Shown one piece after another: positions 20,246-29,122 of a stretch of 64,000 nucleotides of DNA. Source of the stretch: Limnobacter humi. GTDB taxonomy: Bacteria > Pseudomonadota > Gammaproteobacteria > Burkholderiales > Burkholderiaceae_B. Within the stretch, counting starts at the first letter, position 1. The number at the start of each line of letters is the position of its first letter. The notes under the pieces were generated by a model. It had not been told where the DNA came from and made no database searches. It saw only the letters and a list, made by a program, of their open reading frames with translations. The stretch lies in NCBI RefSeq assembly GCF_024518835.1, contig NZ_JANIGO010000006.1, forward strand, positions 62,001-126,000, read 5' to 3'. The position numbers and the translations under genes are program-made.

Positions 20246-21696
20246 TCTTGTTCTCCGTTGTACAGGCTGACCACAATGTTGAAACGCCCGTCGCCTTGGC
20301 TCAAGGCCAGGGACCAGCCATGCAGTTCAACCACCTCTTTCACGATGGCCAGGCCCAGCCCGTTGCCCTTTTGGCGCGCATTCGGAATGCGGTAATACGG
20401 CTCAAAAATTTGCTGGGCTTGATCGGTGGTCATGGGTTCGGCACTGTTGCTGACGGTCAGCGTCAGGGTGTGTGCGTCCACCTCATTAAAACCGATTTCC
20501 ACCGGTTCTGCCGGGTTCAGCGTGTATTTGCAGGCATTGTCCAGCAAGTTGCGGATCATCATTTCCAACAGGCCTTTTCGGGCTTGAATGGTCACCACCT
20601 GTTCCGGCAGCGACAAGGCAATGTGAAGGCCGGTGCCCTCCAGCACGGCACGCTGGTTGTTGACCAGGTAGCGCAGTTCTTCATTGAGGTTCACCGGGCC
20701 TGGCACTTCACCGTCCAGATCAGAATGGATGCGGCTGTAGGTCAGCATCTGTTCAACCAGGTGTTTGGTTCGGTTCAGGCCGGTCATCAGGTGAGCCAGC
20801 GAGACTGCCTGCTCCTCCTCGTTGCGGGCGCTGCTGATGTTTTGTGCATGCACCGACAGTGCTGCCAACGGCGTTCGCAGTTCGTGTGCGGCCGAATCGG
20901 TAAATCGCCGTTCGCGACTCATCACATGGGCCATGCGGTCAAGCAGGCGGTTCAGCGCCTCAACCACCGGCAGAATTTCATTCGGTGTTCGGTCCAGGGC
21001 CACCGGTGAGGTGTCTTTGGGGTCACGGCTTTCAATGGTTTCTGCCAGTTTGGACAATGGTCGGAAACCGGCAATCACAATCAAATTCACCACCACCAGG
21101 AGCACCACAAACCCAATGAACAGCGGGCTGCTCAACACCACCCCCACATCGCCGGCAATTTCAGCCCGCAAGCCCATCTCCTCGGCCACTTCAATCCAGA
21201 TGTGGCCGTCTTGCGAGTCCATGGCAAACACATGCCAGTCGCGTTCGCCCACATGGCGCTCAAAAAACCCCTCGCGCCCGAAACCCAGGCGCTGGTCGGG
21301 TGCGTATTCAGACCGCACCAGCAAGCGGCCTTCATGGTTCCACACTTGAAAAGCCAGTTTGGTTTCGTACGGGTGTCCGGATGGGGAGGGGTCTTCCGGG
21401 TCCGCGTCTTTCAAGCCCCCCGGGATGTGGATCACAATCGGTTTCTCGATCGTGGCGTGTTCAATTTGCTGGGCCAGCAGCGTATCCAGCACCCGGGCAG
21501 ACGTGGCCAGTCGGGCACTGAAAATTTCATCGGCCTCATGCAGGGCAACCCGGTAGCTGGCCACGCCAGCAATGCCCATGATGGCCGCCACAGCAACCAC
21601 CAAACCCAACATGATGCGGGTTCGCATCGAATAGGCACTGTCGACGTGGCGTCGTTCGGGTTGTGCCTCAATCACGGTTTGTGCGGTGAAGTTCAT
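20242..21696 (-). CDS. Membrane sensor histidine kinase (QseC/TctE-like)
   Basis: 484 residues. Membrane segments at about 29-50 and 192-212 enclose a periplasmic sensing region of about 140 residues; a HAMP-like linker follows. The phospho-acceptor is His271 in HELRTPLAAL; the N box NLLDNACKYT and G box GNGLGLAIVKEV are intact. It pairs with the response regulator whose stop overlaps its ATG. The ligand may be the product of the biosynthetic genes of the same operon. Confidence 0.93.
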   Translation of the reverse strand: MNFTAQTVIEAQPERRHVDSAYSMRTRIMLGLVVAVAAIMGIAGVASYRVALHEADEIFSARLATSARVLDTLLAQQIEHATIEKPIVIHIPGGLKDADPEDPSPSGHPYETKLAFQVWNHEGRLLVRSEYAPDQRLGFGREGFFERHVGERDWHVFAMDSQDGHIWIEVAEEMGLRAEIAGDVGVVLSSPLFIGFVVLLVVVNLIVIAGFRPLSKLAETIESRDPKDTSPVALDRTPNEILPVVEALNRLLDRMAHVMSRERRFTDSAAHELRTPLAALSVHAQNISSARNEEEQAVSLAHLMTGLNRTKHLVEQMLTYSRIHSDLDGEVPGPVNLNEELRYLVNNQRAVLEGTGLHIALSLPEQVVTIQARKGLLEMMIRNLLDNACKYTLNPAEPVEIGFNEVDAHTLTLTVSNSAEPMTTDQAQQIFEPYYRIPNARQKGNGLGLAIVKEVVELHGWSLALSQGDGRFNIVVSLYNGEQE

Positions 21697-22376
21697 TCGG
21701 ATGAACCGCCGCCCGCAATGGTGGGGTCGATGCGATATCCAACTCCCCGCAGGGTTTTGATGACCTCTGGATACATTTTCTTGCGAATGTTGTGGACATA
21801 CACGTCGATGGTGTTGCTGCCCACATCCGATGTCCAGCCGTACAGGCTTTCTTCCAACTGCTCGCGGGTGAATACCTGCCGCGGGTTTTCCATCAATTTC
21901 TTCAACAGACTGAATTCACGGCGTTGAAGCACCACTTCCTCGGCGTTGTACCGCACGGTCAGGCCTCGCAGGTCCAGCTCGACCAAGCCCAACTTGAGCA
22001 CGTTGGTCGATGCGCCACTGGAACGTCGTTCAATCGCATGGATGCGCGCAAACAATTCTTCCAGGTCAAAGGGTTTGATGAGGTAATCGTCCGCACCGGC
22101 GTTCAATCCGTCGATCCGGTTTCGGGTGGTGTCGCGGGCACTCACAATGATGGTGGGCGTGGACTTCTGTTTCTGGCGGAGTTGGCCCAGTACATCCAGT
22201 CCGTCCAGCCCGGGCAAGCCCAAATCCAGAATGATGAGGTCAAAGGGGTTGTCCAGCGCAGCGCGAAGGGCCTGCCGTCCATCGGAAATCCAGTCCACCT
22301 GATAGGCGCGGCGGCGCAGCGCTTCGGCCACGCCGCTGGCAATGTCTTCATCGTCTTCAACCAGCAATACACGCAC
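21693..22376 (-). CDS. OmpR-family response regulator (QseB/TctD-like)
   Basis: 227 residues from GTG 22376 (MRVLLVEDDED), which has GGGAG at a good distance; the GTG at 22391 overlaps that site. Receiver: acidic pocket EDDE at 7-10, phospho-acceptor Asp51, Lys100 region (LIKPFDLEEL). The winged helix output ends ...YVHNIRKKMYPEVIKTLRGVGYRI. It is expected to respond to the kinase encoded next and control, among others, this operon. Confidence 0.93.
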   Translation of the reverse strand: MRVLLVEDDEDIASGVAEALRRRAYQVDWISDGRQALRAALDNPFDLIILDLGLPGLDGLDVLGQLRQKQKSTPTIIVSARDTTRNRIDGLNAGADDYLIKPFDLEELFARIHAIERRSSGASTNVLKLGLVELDLRGLTVRYNAEEVVLQRREFSLLKKLMENPRQVFTREQLEESLYGWTSDVGSNTIDVYVHNIRKKMYPEVIKTLRGVGYRIDPTIAGGGSSE

Positions 22377-22421
22377 TGAACTGTCTCCCACGACGTTTTT
22401 TTCAGCAGTGTAGTGCGCTTT

Positions 22422-23066
22422 TTACTTCTTGGCTTTCACTTTGACCAACAAGGCCTGAATTTCGCCACGGCGGCCCTCATCGGCCAATTCACGGCCAGGG
22501 CGTGCTGGTGCTGCCAGGGCTTTGGTCAGTGCGGCTTCGGCCTCGTTGTATCGGCCTTTGCGGTACAGAAAATCACCGTAGAAATAGTTGGGGTCGATGC
22601 CGGTTGGGTTGATCGCCAAGCCCTTCTTCAGAAACTCTTCAGCCTTTTCATCATTGCCAAAACCCAAAGGCCAGCCGGGCACCTGGTAATAGAGCGAGCC
22701 CAAACTCGTCAGCGCAGAGCCGTCCAGTGCCCTGGCATCCATCGTGATGGCTTTTTCAAAAGCGGCCTTGGCCTCTTTCACCAGGCCCAATGCACCCAAA
22801 CCGCCTTTTGCGCCAGCATAACTGCCCAGCACAATGCCTTCCCAAATGTAGGCGTCCGGGTCTTTGGGGTTGCTGGCCACCACACCACGCGCCGTGTCCG
22901 ACAATTTTTCCAAGGCTTTTTCCTTGGCATCGTCCTTCTGGTGGTACATGGCCTCAGCCCAGTCGGATTGCAGATTGCGCACAGCTTCGCTGGGCATGGC
23001 CCAGGCCAGGCTGGTCATGGCCATCAGGCCCAGGGCAGCCAGGTGGGTTTTAAACAGTGGTTTCAT
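22422..23066 (-). CDS. Exported tetratricopeptide-repeat protein
   Basis: 214 residues with a signal peptide (cleavage after LAWA, about 22). Helical repeats between residues 35 and 190 (AAFEKAITMDARAL, EEFLKKGLAINP, EAEAALTKALAAP) are TPR-like. GGAGC precedes the ATG. It sits between the dehydrogenase (20 bp) and the response regulator. A periplasmic scaffold or a modulator of the sensor is possible; the role is unknown. Confidence 0.8.
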   Translation of the reverse strand: MKPLFKTHLAALGLMAMTSLAWAMPSEAVRNLQSDWAEAMYHQKDDAKEKALEKLSDTARGVVASNPKDPDAYIWEGIVLGSYAGAKGGLGALGLVKEAKAAFEKAITMDARALDGSALTSLGSLYYQVPGWPLGFGNDEKAEEFLKKGLAINPTGIDPNYFYGDFLYRKGRYNEAEAALTKALAAPARPGRELADEGRRGEIQALLVKVKAKK

Positions 23067-23086
23067 TCAAGTGCTCCAGGTATGGG

Positions 23087-23890
23087 TCAGAAATGTTGCC
23101 GTATCACCGGCAACTGGCCAGCAATGGCCCGGTCGTTCAGGCCGGGGAAGAGCTGGTTCAAGAAAACAAACAGTTTTTCGGGCCAGCCCAGCTTGCGTTC
23201 AAAGTCGGCCGTGTCCAAAAAATCGATGAGCTGCCGCGCCACAAACTCCGGTGTGTCGCTCTTCACTTTCAATGCCTTGTTCAAAGCATCCACAGCCCCT
23301 GCATTGATGGTTGTGGACGTGGCCCGTGGCGCAAAATATTTCACGCGCACCGGGCTGTCGGCGTTTTCCCGGGCCAGTGCCTGCGCGTAACCGCGAAGGC
23401 CGAATTTGCTGGCGCAATAGGCTGCGTTGCCGGGGTAGCCGATGTAGCCAAAAATGGAACCCACCTGCACCACTTGGGCGTGAGGCTGCTTCAACAAACC
23501 GGGCAGCAGGGCATTCGTGAGCAGCATGGGGGCCAGCAGGTTGGTTTGAACGATGCGGGTTTGTGCCTGCGCATCCACCCGGTGACTGGGCCCAAAGGCA
23601 TTGATGCCGGCATTGTTGATCAACAGATTGCACGACAGTGCAGCGGCCTTCTCGCTCACGACTTTCAGGTAGTCGGGGTCCAGCAGGTCACCCGCCAGCA
23701 CGTCCACCTGGATGGGCGTTGGCCCCTGCTCGCGCAGCAGCTCATCGCGCAAGGCCAGCAAGGCATCGGCCTGCCGGCCCAACAGCAGCAAGCTGTTGCT
23801 GACTTTGGCCAATTCAAAGGCCATGGCACGGCCAATGCCACCGCTGGCACCAGTCAATATGGTTCGATGGGGTGTGTTGTTCAGGCGCAT
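23087..23890 (-). CDS. Short-chain dehydrogenase/reductase
   Basis: 267 residues with the cofactor motif TGASGGIGR at 16-24, NNAG near 90, and the Ser-Tyr-Lys triad in GSIFGYIGYPGNAAYCASK. An extended C-terminal helix region (residues 200-267) is usual in lipid-acting members. NADP(H) use is suggested by the early basic residue after the glycine motif but not certain. It follows the diiron-protein gene by 15 bp and has GGAGG before its ATG. A reductase step on an acyl or keto intermediate is likely. Confidence 0.9.
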   Translation of the reverse strand: MRLNNTPHRTILTGASGGIGRAMAFELAKVSNSLLLLGRQADALLALRDELLREQGPTPIQVDVLAGDLLDPDYLKVVSEKAAALSCNLLINNAGINAFGPSHRVDAQAQTRIVQTNLLAPMLLTNALLPGLLKQPHAQVVQVGSIFGYIGYPGNAAYCASKFGLRGYAQALARENADSPVRVKYFAPRATSTTINAGAVDALNKALKVKSDTPEFVARQLIDFLDTADFERKLGWPEKLFVFLNQLFPGLNDRAIAGQLPVIRQHF

Positions 23891-23905
23891 GGCGTGAGCC
23901 TCCTC

Positions 23906-24598
23906 TCAGTGTGCAGTCAGGGCTTCATCAAACAAGGCGTGGCTGTCCGACTGAGGCAGGCTGCGAAACAAGTTGCCATACAGGTGGTACATGGCATGGG
24001 CGGTGTCGATCACTGCCTGGTGGTCATCCGCCAGCGTTAGTTGGTTGACCAGGTTCTCAAAGAATTTCACATGCTCCAGGTCCAGGCTGCCGTGGGAGGT
24101 CAGGTAACTGAAAGCGTTGGGTGGCAACCCGAGGTTCGTCTGGATTTTTTCAGCCGCCAATGTCGCCAGCGCGGTGCTGGTGCCTTCCAGCACATGCACC
24201 ATGCCGAAAAAACCAACCGGGTTGCGGCGGTCAATCTGGTGGTAAGCGTAAGCCACCATGGCCGCGGTGCTGATGTGGGGTTGACTGTTCTTCACCTGTT
24301 CCGGGTTGCCGCCAGCCGCTGCAATGTCATCCAGAATCCACTGCTCATGGCCGTATTCTTCCTCGATGTACTCAGCAATCGCCTTCTTCAAAAATTCATG
24401 CCCACTGCCCAAGCGGCTGCCGCAAGCCATCAGCAGCGGCACCGTGTGGCGCACATGGTGGTAAGCCTGGCTTAGAAAGGCAATGTATTGCTGTCGGGTT
24501 ACCTCGCCGCGTAGCGCCTCTTGAATAATTGGCGTGCTGACCAGGGCTTGTCGGCTGGGTTCGGTTTCCCGTTGAAGCTGTTGAAAAAAAGAAGTCAT
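23906..24598 (-). CDS. Heme-oxygenase-like iron-containing redox enzyme (TenA/PqqC/UndA-like)
   Basis: 230 residues from the ATG at 24598 that overlaps the ligase stop (ATGA); the frame continues upstream by chance. All-helical. Candidate metal ligands match the diiron-oxidase branch: EYGHE gives an E-x-x-H pair, HVLEGTST an acidic ligand, and DLEHVKFFENL a further His. Relatives such as UndA act on fatty acids with oxygen. It could also be a non-metal TenA-like protein, but the ligand spacing argues for iron. Together with the adjacent ligase it suggests oxidation of an activated acyl chain. Confidence 0.8.
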   Translation of the reverse strand: MTSFFQQLQRETEPSRQALVSTPIIQEALRGEVTRQQYIAFLSQAYHHVRHTVPLLMACGSRLGSGHEFLKKAIAEYIEEEYGHEQWILDDIAAAGGNPEQVKNSQPHISTAAMVAYAYHQIDRRNPVGFFGMVHVLEGTSTALATLAAEKIQTNLGLPPNAFSYLTSHGSLDLEHVKFFENLVNQLTLADDHQAVIDTAHAMYHLYGNLFRSLPQSDSHALFDEALTAH

Positions 24599-26106
24599 GC
24601 TGCTTGGATCTCCGTGGGAGCGTTCACTGAAACGGCAAGGTAACGCTGCGCAATGGCCTCGCGTCGAATTCGACCGTTGGCTGTTGCCATGCCGTTGTGA
24701 TGTTGAAAAGGTTCGGCCGCGACCACGGTGCGCGTGATGCGCGCGTAGTCCGGGAGTTGCTGGTTGACTTGGTCCAGGGCCGACGCCAATTGCGCATCGC
24801 GCAACGGGGATCGGGGAACCAGTACCGCAGTGAGCGTGGCTTCTCCTTCTCCAAACACGGCGGCTTGAAGAAAAAAGCCAGTGGCCAGAAGGAGGCTCTC
24901 TGGCCACTCGGGACTCACATTGCGTCCAAAACCGGTGATGATCAAATTCTTTTTTCGCCCATCAATGCACACATAACCAGCCGGATCCTGGCGACCCAAA
25001 TCGCCAGTGGGTATCCAGTCGCCCTGGGCAACCGTGTTGCCTCGGCCTGCTTTCAAGTCGTGCAGATAGCCTGCAAAGCCACGGCCTTTCACCCAAATTT
25101 CGCCATCGACGGCAATGCGCAATTCAACGCCGTCCAGCGGTTTGCCCACGCTGCCCGCCTGTTGTGCCTGGGGTGTGTTCAGGCAAACCACCGAGGCGCA
25201 TTCGCTGAGCCCGTAGCCTTCAAACACAGGCCAGCCCAGCTGGTGCGCCAGGGTCAGGAGACTCTTCGGTACTTTTCCGCCGCCCACCGCAATAAACCGC
25301 AGGCTGCGGGTGCGTGCATCCTGAGCCTCGGTGGCCATCAGCAATGCGTACAACATTTGCGGCAATACAATCACGCTCTCGGCCTGGTACTGTGCAATGG
25401 TATTCAGGCACTGCTGCGCATCAAACTGGCTGGCACCCGTCAGACCGGTTTGGGCCAGTGGTGGGCACACAATGTTGGCGTTGGCCAGCAGGGGCGCGTA
25501 AACCCCCGCAATGTTTTCCAGCAATACTGCCAATGGCAGCAGGCACAGGTGGTGCTGAATGTGCAGGCTTCGCGTGGCGGCATCCAGGGCCTGTGCCACA
25601 CCCACCTGCTGGTCAACCCGCAGGCAAACGCCTTTGGGTTGCCCGGTGGTGCCCGATGTGAAGGTCACTTTGTTAAACCCCGATGGCAGTGTCGACCATC
25701 CGTCGGTGTTCGATCCCATCACGTTCAGGGTGGTGGGGTGTGTGGTTTTCAAACCAGAGAACCCCAGTGCAGCACCCATGGCTGGCTGGTCGGTGATCAG
25801 CAGTCCAACCTGGGCCTCTTGCACCAGGTGCACCAGTTGCTCCCGCACAAAAAAATCAGGCAGCGGCACCATCACCACGTCCAGCAATGCAGCGGCCAGG
25901 TCGATCGCAATCCAGTTGGGGTTGTTGTCCATCAGCACGCCCACGCTGGCTGTGCGGTTCAGCAGGGCCGGGTGTGCGCGCAGGGTACTCATCCAGTCCA
26001 GCACACGTCGCCGCAATGTGTCAGCAGTCCAGTGTTGCTGCGGCCCACCGATGATATTCCCCCGGTAGTTGCTCAAGACCGCGTCCAGTGTGTGATGCAC
26101 TTTCAT
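24595..26106 (-). CDS. AMP-binding acyl/aryl ligase
   Basis: 503 residues from the ATG at 26106, which overlaps the stop of the upstream gene. ANL superfamily motifs: A3 TFTSGTTGQPKG at 148-159, A5 GYGLSECASVVC, A7 PTGDLGRQDPAGY, and A8 GRKKNLIITGFGRN; the C-terminal catalytic lysine region is present in short form (NGRIRREAI). It activates a carboxylic acid as adenylate and joins it to CoA or another acceptor. No carrier protein is encoded in the operon. Confidence 0.92.
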   Translation of the reverse strand: MKVHHTLDAVLSNYRGNIIGGPQQHWTADTLRRRVLDWMSTLRAHPALLNRTASVGVLMDNNPNWIAIDLAAALLDVVMVPLPDFFVREQLVHLVQEAQVGLLITDQPAMGAALGFSGLKTTHPTTLNVMGSNTDGWSTLPSGFNKVTFTSGTTGQPKGVCLRVDQQVGVAQALDAATRSLHIQHHLCLLPLAVLLENIAGVYAPLLANANIVCPPLAQTGLTGASQFDAQQCLNTIAQYQAESVIVLPQMLYALLMATEAQDARTRSLRFIAVGGGKVPKSLLTLAHQLGWPVFEGYGLSECASVVCLNTPQAQQAGSVGKPLDGVELRIAVDGEIWVKGRGFAGYLHDLKAGRGNTVAQGDWIPTGDLGRQDPAGYVCIDGRKKNLIITGFGRNVSPEWPESLLLATGFFLQAAVFGEGEATLTAVLVPRSPLRDAQLASALDQVNQQLPDYARITRTVVAAEPFQHHNGMATANGRIRREAIAQRYLAVSVNAPTEIQAA

Positions 26107-26750
26107 TGCAGGCACTCCGCCGGAATCAGTTGGTTCAAGCCTTCCAGCTGTGCATAGCCCTGCGCAATGTCACCGATCACCACCCACGGTTTTTGCTCGT
26201 AGTAGCGTCCCCAGGCTTGCGGGCATTTCACCTTCTCGGCCATGGCCGGTGCCAGTGCAATTGGTTGCAATCCCAGGCGGTGAAAGCTGTTGATCAGGCT
26301 TTGGGTGGCGGTGAATACCACCCAGCGTCGGCCCATGCGGTGCAGGTGTTGGGTCATCACCCTCACCAGCAGGCGTGTGCCACCGGCGCCCGCTGCAGCC
26401 AGGTTGCCCACCTCGGCAATGTCTTCCCGGTCAATTTGCCAGCTCAGTTGGCGGTACACCCGTTGCTCAATGCCTTCGTCCAGGTACTGTTCCAGAAACA
26501 AGGGGCCTTCGTCGGCCAGGTTGTAGCCTGCAGCCGCCTGCAACTGCCCGCCTTCTGCACGAACACCCACCAGGGTGTTGCAGTAGGTGTCCAGGCGCGC
26601 ATCGTAATGGCGCTTGAAGGTGTCGGCAATGAATTCCCGCAATTCGCGTTCAACACGCAGATCGCTGATCGCGAGGTTCAGTCTCGGCGATTCCTGCGGG
26701 CAGGTTTCACAGTCGCGATGCATGTTGCCAAAGTCCAATCTGTTGAGCAT
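26103..26750 (-). CDS. Thermostable-hemolysin-family protein (GNAT-like fold)
   Basis: 215 residues, first gene of the operon; ATG 26750 preferred to GTG 26756. The core matches the thermostable hemolysin family: FLEQYLDEGIEQ, then IAEVGNLAAAGAGGTRLL, then FTATQSLINSFHRLGLQP. From memory, this family is grouped with N-acyltransferases, and the layout (conserved arginine-rich first half, VGNLA strand, helix, TATQSL) recalls LuxI-type synthases. The haemolysin name comes from a Vibrio protein and need not describe function. An acyl transfer role beside the acyl ligase is plausible. Confidence 0.8.
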   Translation of the reverse strand: MLNRLDFGNMHRDCETCPQESPRLNLAISDLRVERELREFIADTFKRHYDARLDTYCNTLVGVRAEGGQLQAAAGYNLADEGPLFLEQYLDEGIEQRVYRQLSWQIDREDIAEVGNLAAAGAGGTRLLVRVMTQHLHRMGRRWVVFTATQSLINSFHRLGLQPIALAPAMAEKVKCPQAWGRYYEQKPWVVIGDIAQGYAQLEGLNQLIPAECLQ

Positions 26751-26834
26751 GGTCACAGACTAGGCAGTGCAAATTAACGCCAAATGAATCGCCAAACCAG
26801 TTATTGTGTCGGCATTCACCCGTGTTCCTCGTCC

Positions 26835-28649
26835 ATGATTCGTCCCCTGCACTGTGTTGGTCTGTTGCTCTCCGGCTTGCTGGGCGCGGCTTTGCTGGCA
26901 TTTGGTGAGCACAACCCTGTTGAGTTGGCTGTGCTGGATGCGTGGATGAACACCCCCGCACTGAACCACCAACCCCGGGTAAATACCGGGGACATGATTC
27001 GGGTGGTGGGTGTGGACGATGCCTTTGTTCAGCAACTGGACAAACCCCTGTCGCTGATTCACGAAGAGTTGGCTGCCGCCCTGCAAGCGGCTGCAACCGG
27101 GCAGGCACGGGCCATTGGGGTGGATTTTGTTCTGCCTGAAAAACGGTTCGATGGTGTGGCATCGCGAGACGGTCTGGTGGATTTTCACCGCAGCCTGCTC
27201 AAAGGCTTGTTGCGCACCAGCCAGTCCGTGCCCGTGGTGGTGGCCCGCATTTGGGACGCCGAGCGCGGCCAGTTCCGCGAACCGTTGGTGGATTACCGCG
27301 CCGTGTTGAATCGCCAACCCGGTGATTTCGACAAGGAAGCCTCGGTGATGTTGTGCGTGCACAGCGACAACCGGGTGCGCGCTTTGCCGGGTGCCGGTTG
27401 CCAGCCCGAATTGTCCGCCGATGGCAGCGCGCACTACTTTGCCGGTGAATTGTTGAAAGCAGCAGGCCTGCAGCCCCAGCGCACGGGTTGGATCAACTAC
27501 GGCCTGGGCCAAGGCTTTGACTATATCCCCCTGTTGGCCGTGCTAGACCATGCCCGCCAGGGTGACACAGCCTGGTTGCAGGGCCAGTTTGGGGGCCGCA
27601 TCGTGCTGCTGGGCTCTGTGCTCAACGACACCGACATTCACCGGGTGCCCCGTGCCATCGCCGCTTGGGATGCCGACAACCGTCGCGTGCCCGGTGTGCT
27701 GGTGCATGCGCAAATTGCGCTCACCCAGTTGCACCATGCCAGCATTCAACCCATGCCTGCCTGGCTGTTGCCAACCTTGCTGCTGTTGGCGTGCCTGGCC
27801 TATTGGCGTGTGCGGGCGGGGTGGTGGTTTGGCGGTGTGGCCCTGGCCATGGTCTTCGCTGTGGGCCTGCAAGGGTATGGGCTTGCACACCAGTGGTGGT
27901 GGCCCGCGGTGTCCTGGTGCATGGCCCTCATGGGCACGGTGGCCACCCGTTGGTCGGTGGATGCAATCCTTGGCCTGCGTGAGCGCCATCGCCTGCAACA
28001 GGCCTTTGGGTCGTCAGTCAGCCCACAGGTCCTCAAAGCCATGGTCAGTGGGCAACTCAAGGCCCAGTCACAGGGCAGTCGCGTGCCGGTGTGTGTTCTG
28101 TTTTCCGACATCCGTGGCTTTACAACCTTGTCAGAACACACTGCACCCGAGCGTGTTGTTGAACTCCTGAACCTGTACTTTGACCAAATGACGCACCACG
28201 TGCATGCCCACGGTGGCACGGTGGACAAATTCATCGGCGATGGCCTGATGGCTTTTTATGGTGCCCCCAACACCCTGGAATGCCCGGCACTGTGCGCGGT
28301 GCGGTCAGCCTTGCACATGCAGCAGGCCTTGACTGACCTGAACCAAACATTGGCTGCCCGACAACTGCCCTCGCTGCACATCGGCATCGGGTTGCATGTG
28401 GGTGAGGCCTTGGTGGGTTTTATCGGTGGGCCGCAACGCCGTGAGTACACGGCCATTGGGGACGTGGTGAACGTGGCGGCCCGGCTGGAAGGGCTGTGCA
28501 AGGGCCTGGGGCAGGGCATTGTGGTGTCCCGCGCCGTGGTGGATTCCATTGAGCACCATGCACCGGGGGCTGTTCATTGGCGTGATCTGGGGCTAAAGTC
28601 CTTAAAAGGGCGAAGCGACCTGTCTGTTTACGGAGTGCAATCAGCATGA
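26835..28649 (+). CDS. CHASE2-domain adenylate/guanylate cyclase
   Basis: 604 residues from ATG 26835; an ATG at 26784 would leave only 33 bp to the divergent operon. Membrane segment at the N-terminus (LLLSGLLGAALLAF), then a periplasmic CHASE2 sensor to about residue 310 (RVVGVDDAFV, GVDFVLPE), then three membrane segments (about 315-390), then a class III cyclase domain: FSDIRGFTTLSEH and FIGDGLMAFYGAP carry the two metal Asp residues, and YTAIGDVVNVAARLE the substrate region. It makes a cyclic nucleotide in response to an external signal. The stop overlaps the FecR-like gene start. Confidence 0.9.
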   Translation: MIRPLHCVGLLLSGLLGAALLAFGEHNPVELAVLDAWMNTPALNHQPRVNTGDMIRVVGVDDAFVQQLDKPLSLIHEELAAALQAAATGQARAIGVDFVLPEKRFDGVASRDGLVDFHRSLLKGLLRTSQSVPVVVARIWDAERGQFREPLVDYRAVLNRQPGDFDKEASVMLCVHSDNRVRALPGAGCQPELSADGSAHYFAGELLKAAGLQPQRTGWINYGLGQGFDYIPLLAVLDHARQGDTAWLQGQFGGRIVLLGSVLNDTDIHRVPRAIAAWDADNRRVPGVLVHAQIALTQLHHASIQPMPAWLLPTLLLLACLAYWRVRAGWWFGGVALAMVFAVGLQGYGLAHQWWWPAVSWCMALMGTVATRWSVDAILGLRERHRLQQAFGSSVSPQVLKAMVSGQLKAQSQGSRVPVCVLFSDIRGFTTLSEHTAPERVVELLNLYFDQMTHHVHAHGGTVDKFIGDGLMAFYGAPNTLECPALCAVRSALHMQQALTDLNQTLAARQLPSLHIGIGLHVGEALVGFIGGPQRREYTAIGDVVNVAARLEGLCKGLGQGIVVSRAVVDSIEHHAPGAVHWRDLGLKSLKGRSDLSVYGVQSA

Positions 28650-29122
28650 ACCTGTCATCAAAAACCGTCCGCTCAGCATGGCTTGCACTGAGCTTGAGTG
28701 TGGGCCCCATGGCGCTGCTGCAGGCTGCCGGACCAGCCGAGGTGGGCACCATCATCGACCTTCAAGGCAACGCCCAGGCCAAGCCAGGCGGCGCACTGGC
28801 CCCATTGGATTTTTTAACGGAAGGCTCAACCGTTGAGCTTGCCCCTGGCGGCAAAATGACAGTAACCCTGTACAAACAAGGTACCGAGTACGCCGTCACG
28901 GGCCCAGCCACATTCCAGGTGAATGCGCTCGAATTGAAGGGCATCAAAGGCAATCCACCGGCCTTGCTGCCCAAAGCCAGCAAGCCTGTGGTTCGCAATC
29001 CCACCGGTGCGCCTGAGCGCAATGCAGGCGCTGTCATCATGCGGTCTGTTCGGTCTGCCGAGCCTGCGCAGCCCGCTGCGCCAGTTCAGTCGCCCACCAG
29101 CACAAACGGCGCCCAAAAATAA
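28646..29122 (+). CDS. Exported FecR-like protein
   Basis: 158 residues with signal peptide (cleaved near LLQAAG). Residues 30-95 (GTIIDLQGNAQAKPGG, FLTEGSTVELAPGGKMTVTLY, YAVTGPATFQV) follow the FecR/iron-transport-regulator beta-solenoid pattern; a Pro/Ala-rich tail ends the protein. It is coupled to the cyclase gene (ATGA at 28646) and its 3' end overlaps that of the convergent CHAT gene by 37 bp. It probably acts in the periplasm as a ligand or assembly factor for the CHASE2 sensor. Confidence 0.65.
   Translation: MNLSSKTVRSAWLALSLSVGPMALLQAAGPAEVGTIIDLQGNAQAKPGGALAPLDFLTEGSTVELAPGGKMTVTLYKQGTEYAVTGPATFQVNALELKGIKGNPPALLPKASKPVVRNPTGAPERNAGAVIMRSVRSAEPAQPAAPVQSPTSTNGAQK

Noticed and set aside
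23906-24907. Longer start for the diiron protein (333 codons)
   Set aside because: The extra N-terminal part is a shadow of the ligase gene; the ATG at 24598 overlaps its stop as ATGA.
24697-26157. 486-codon frame opposite the AMP ligase
   Set aside because: Antisense shadow; the sense frame carries all ANL motifs.
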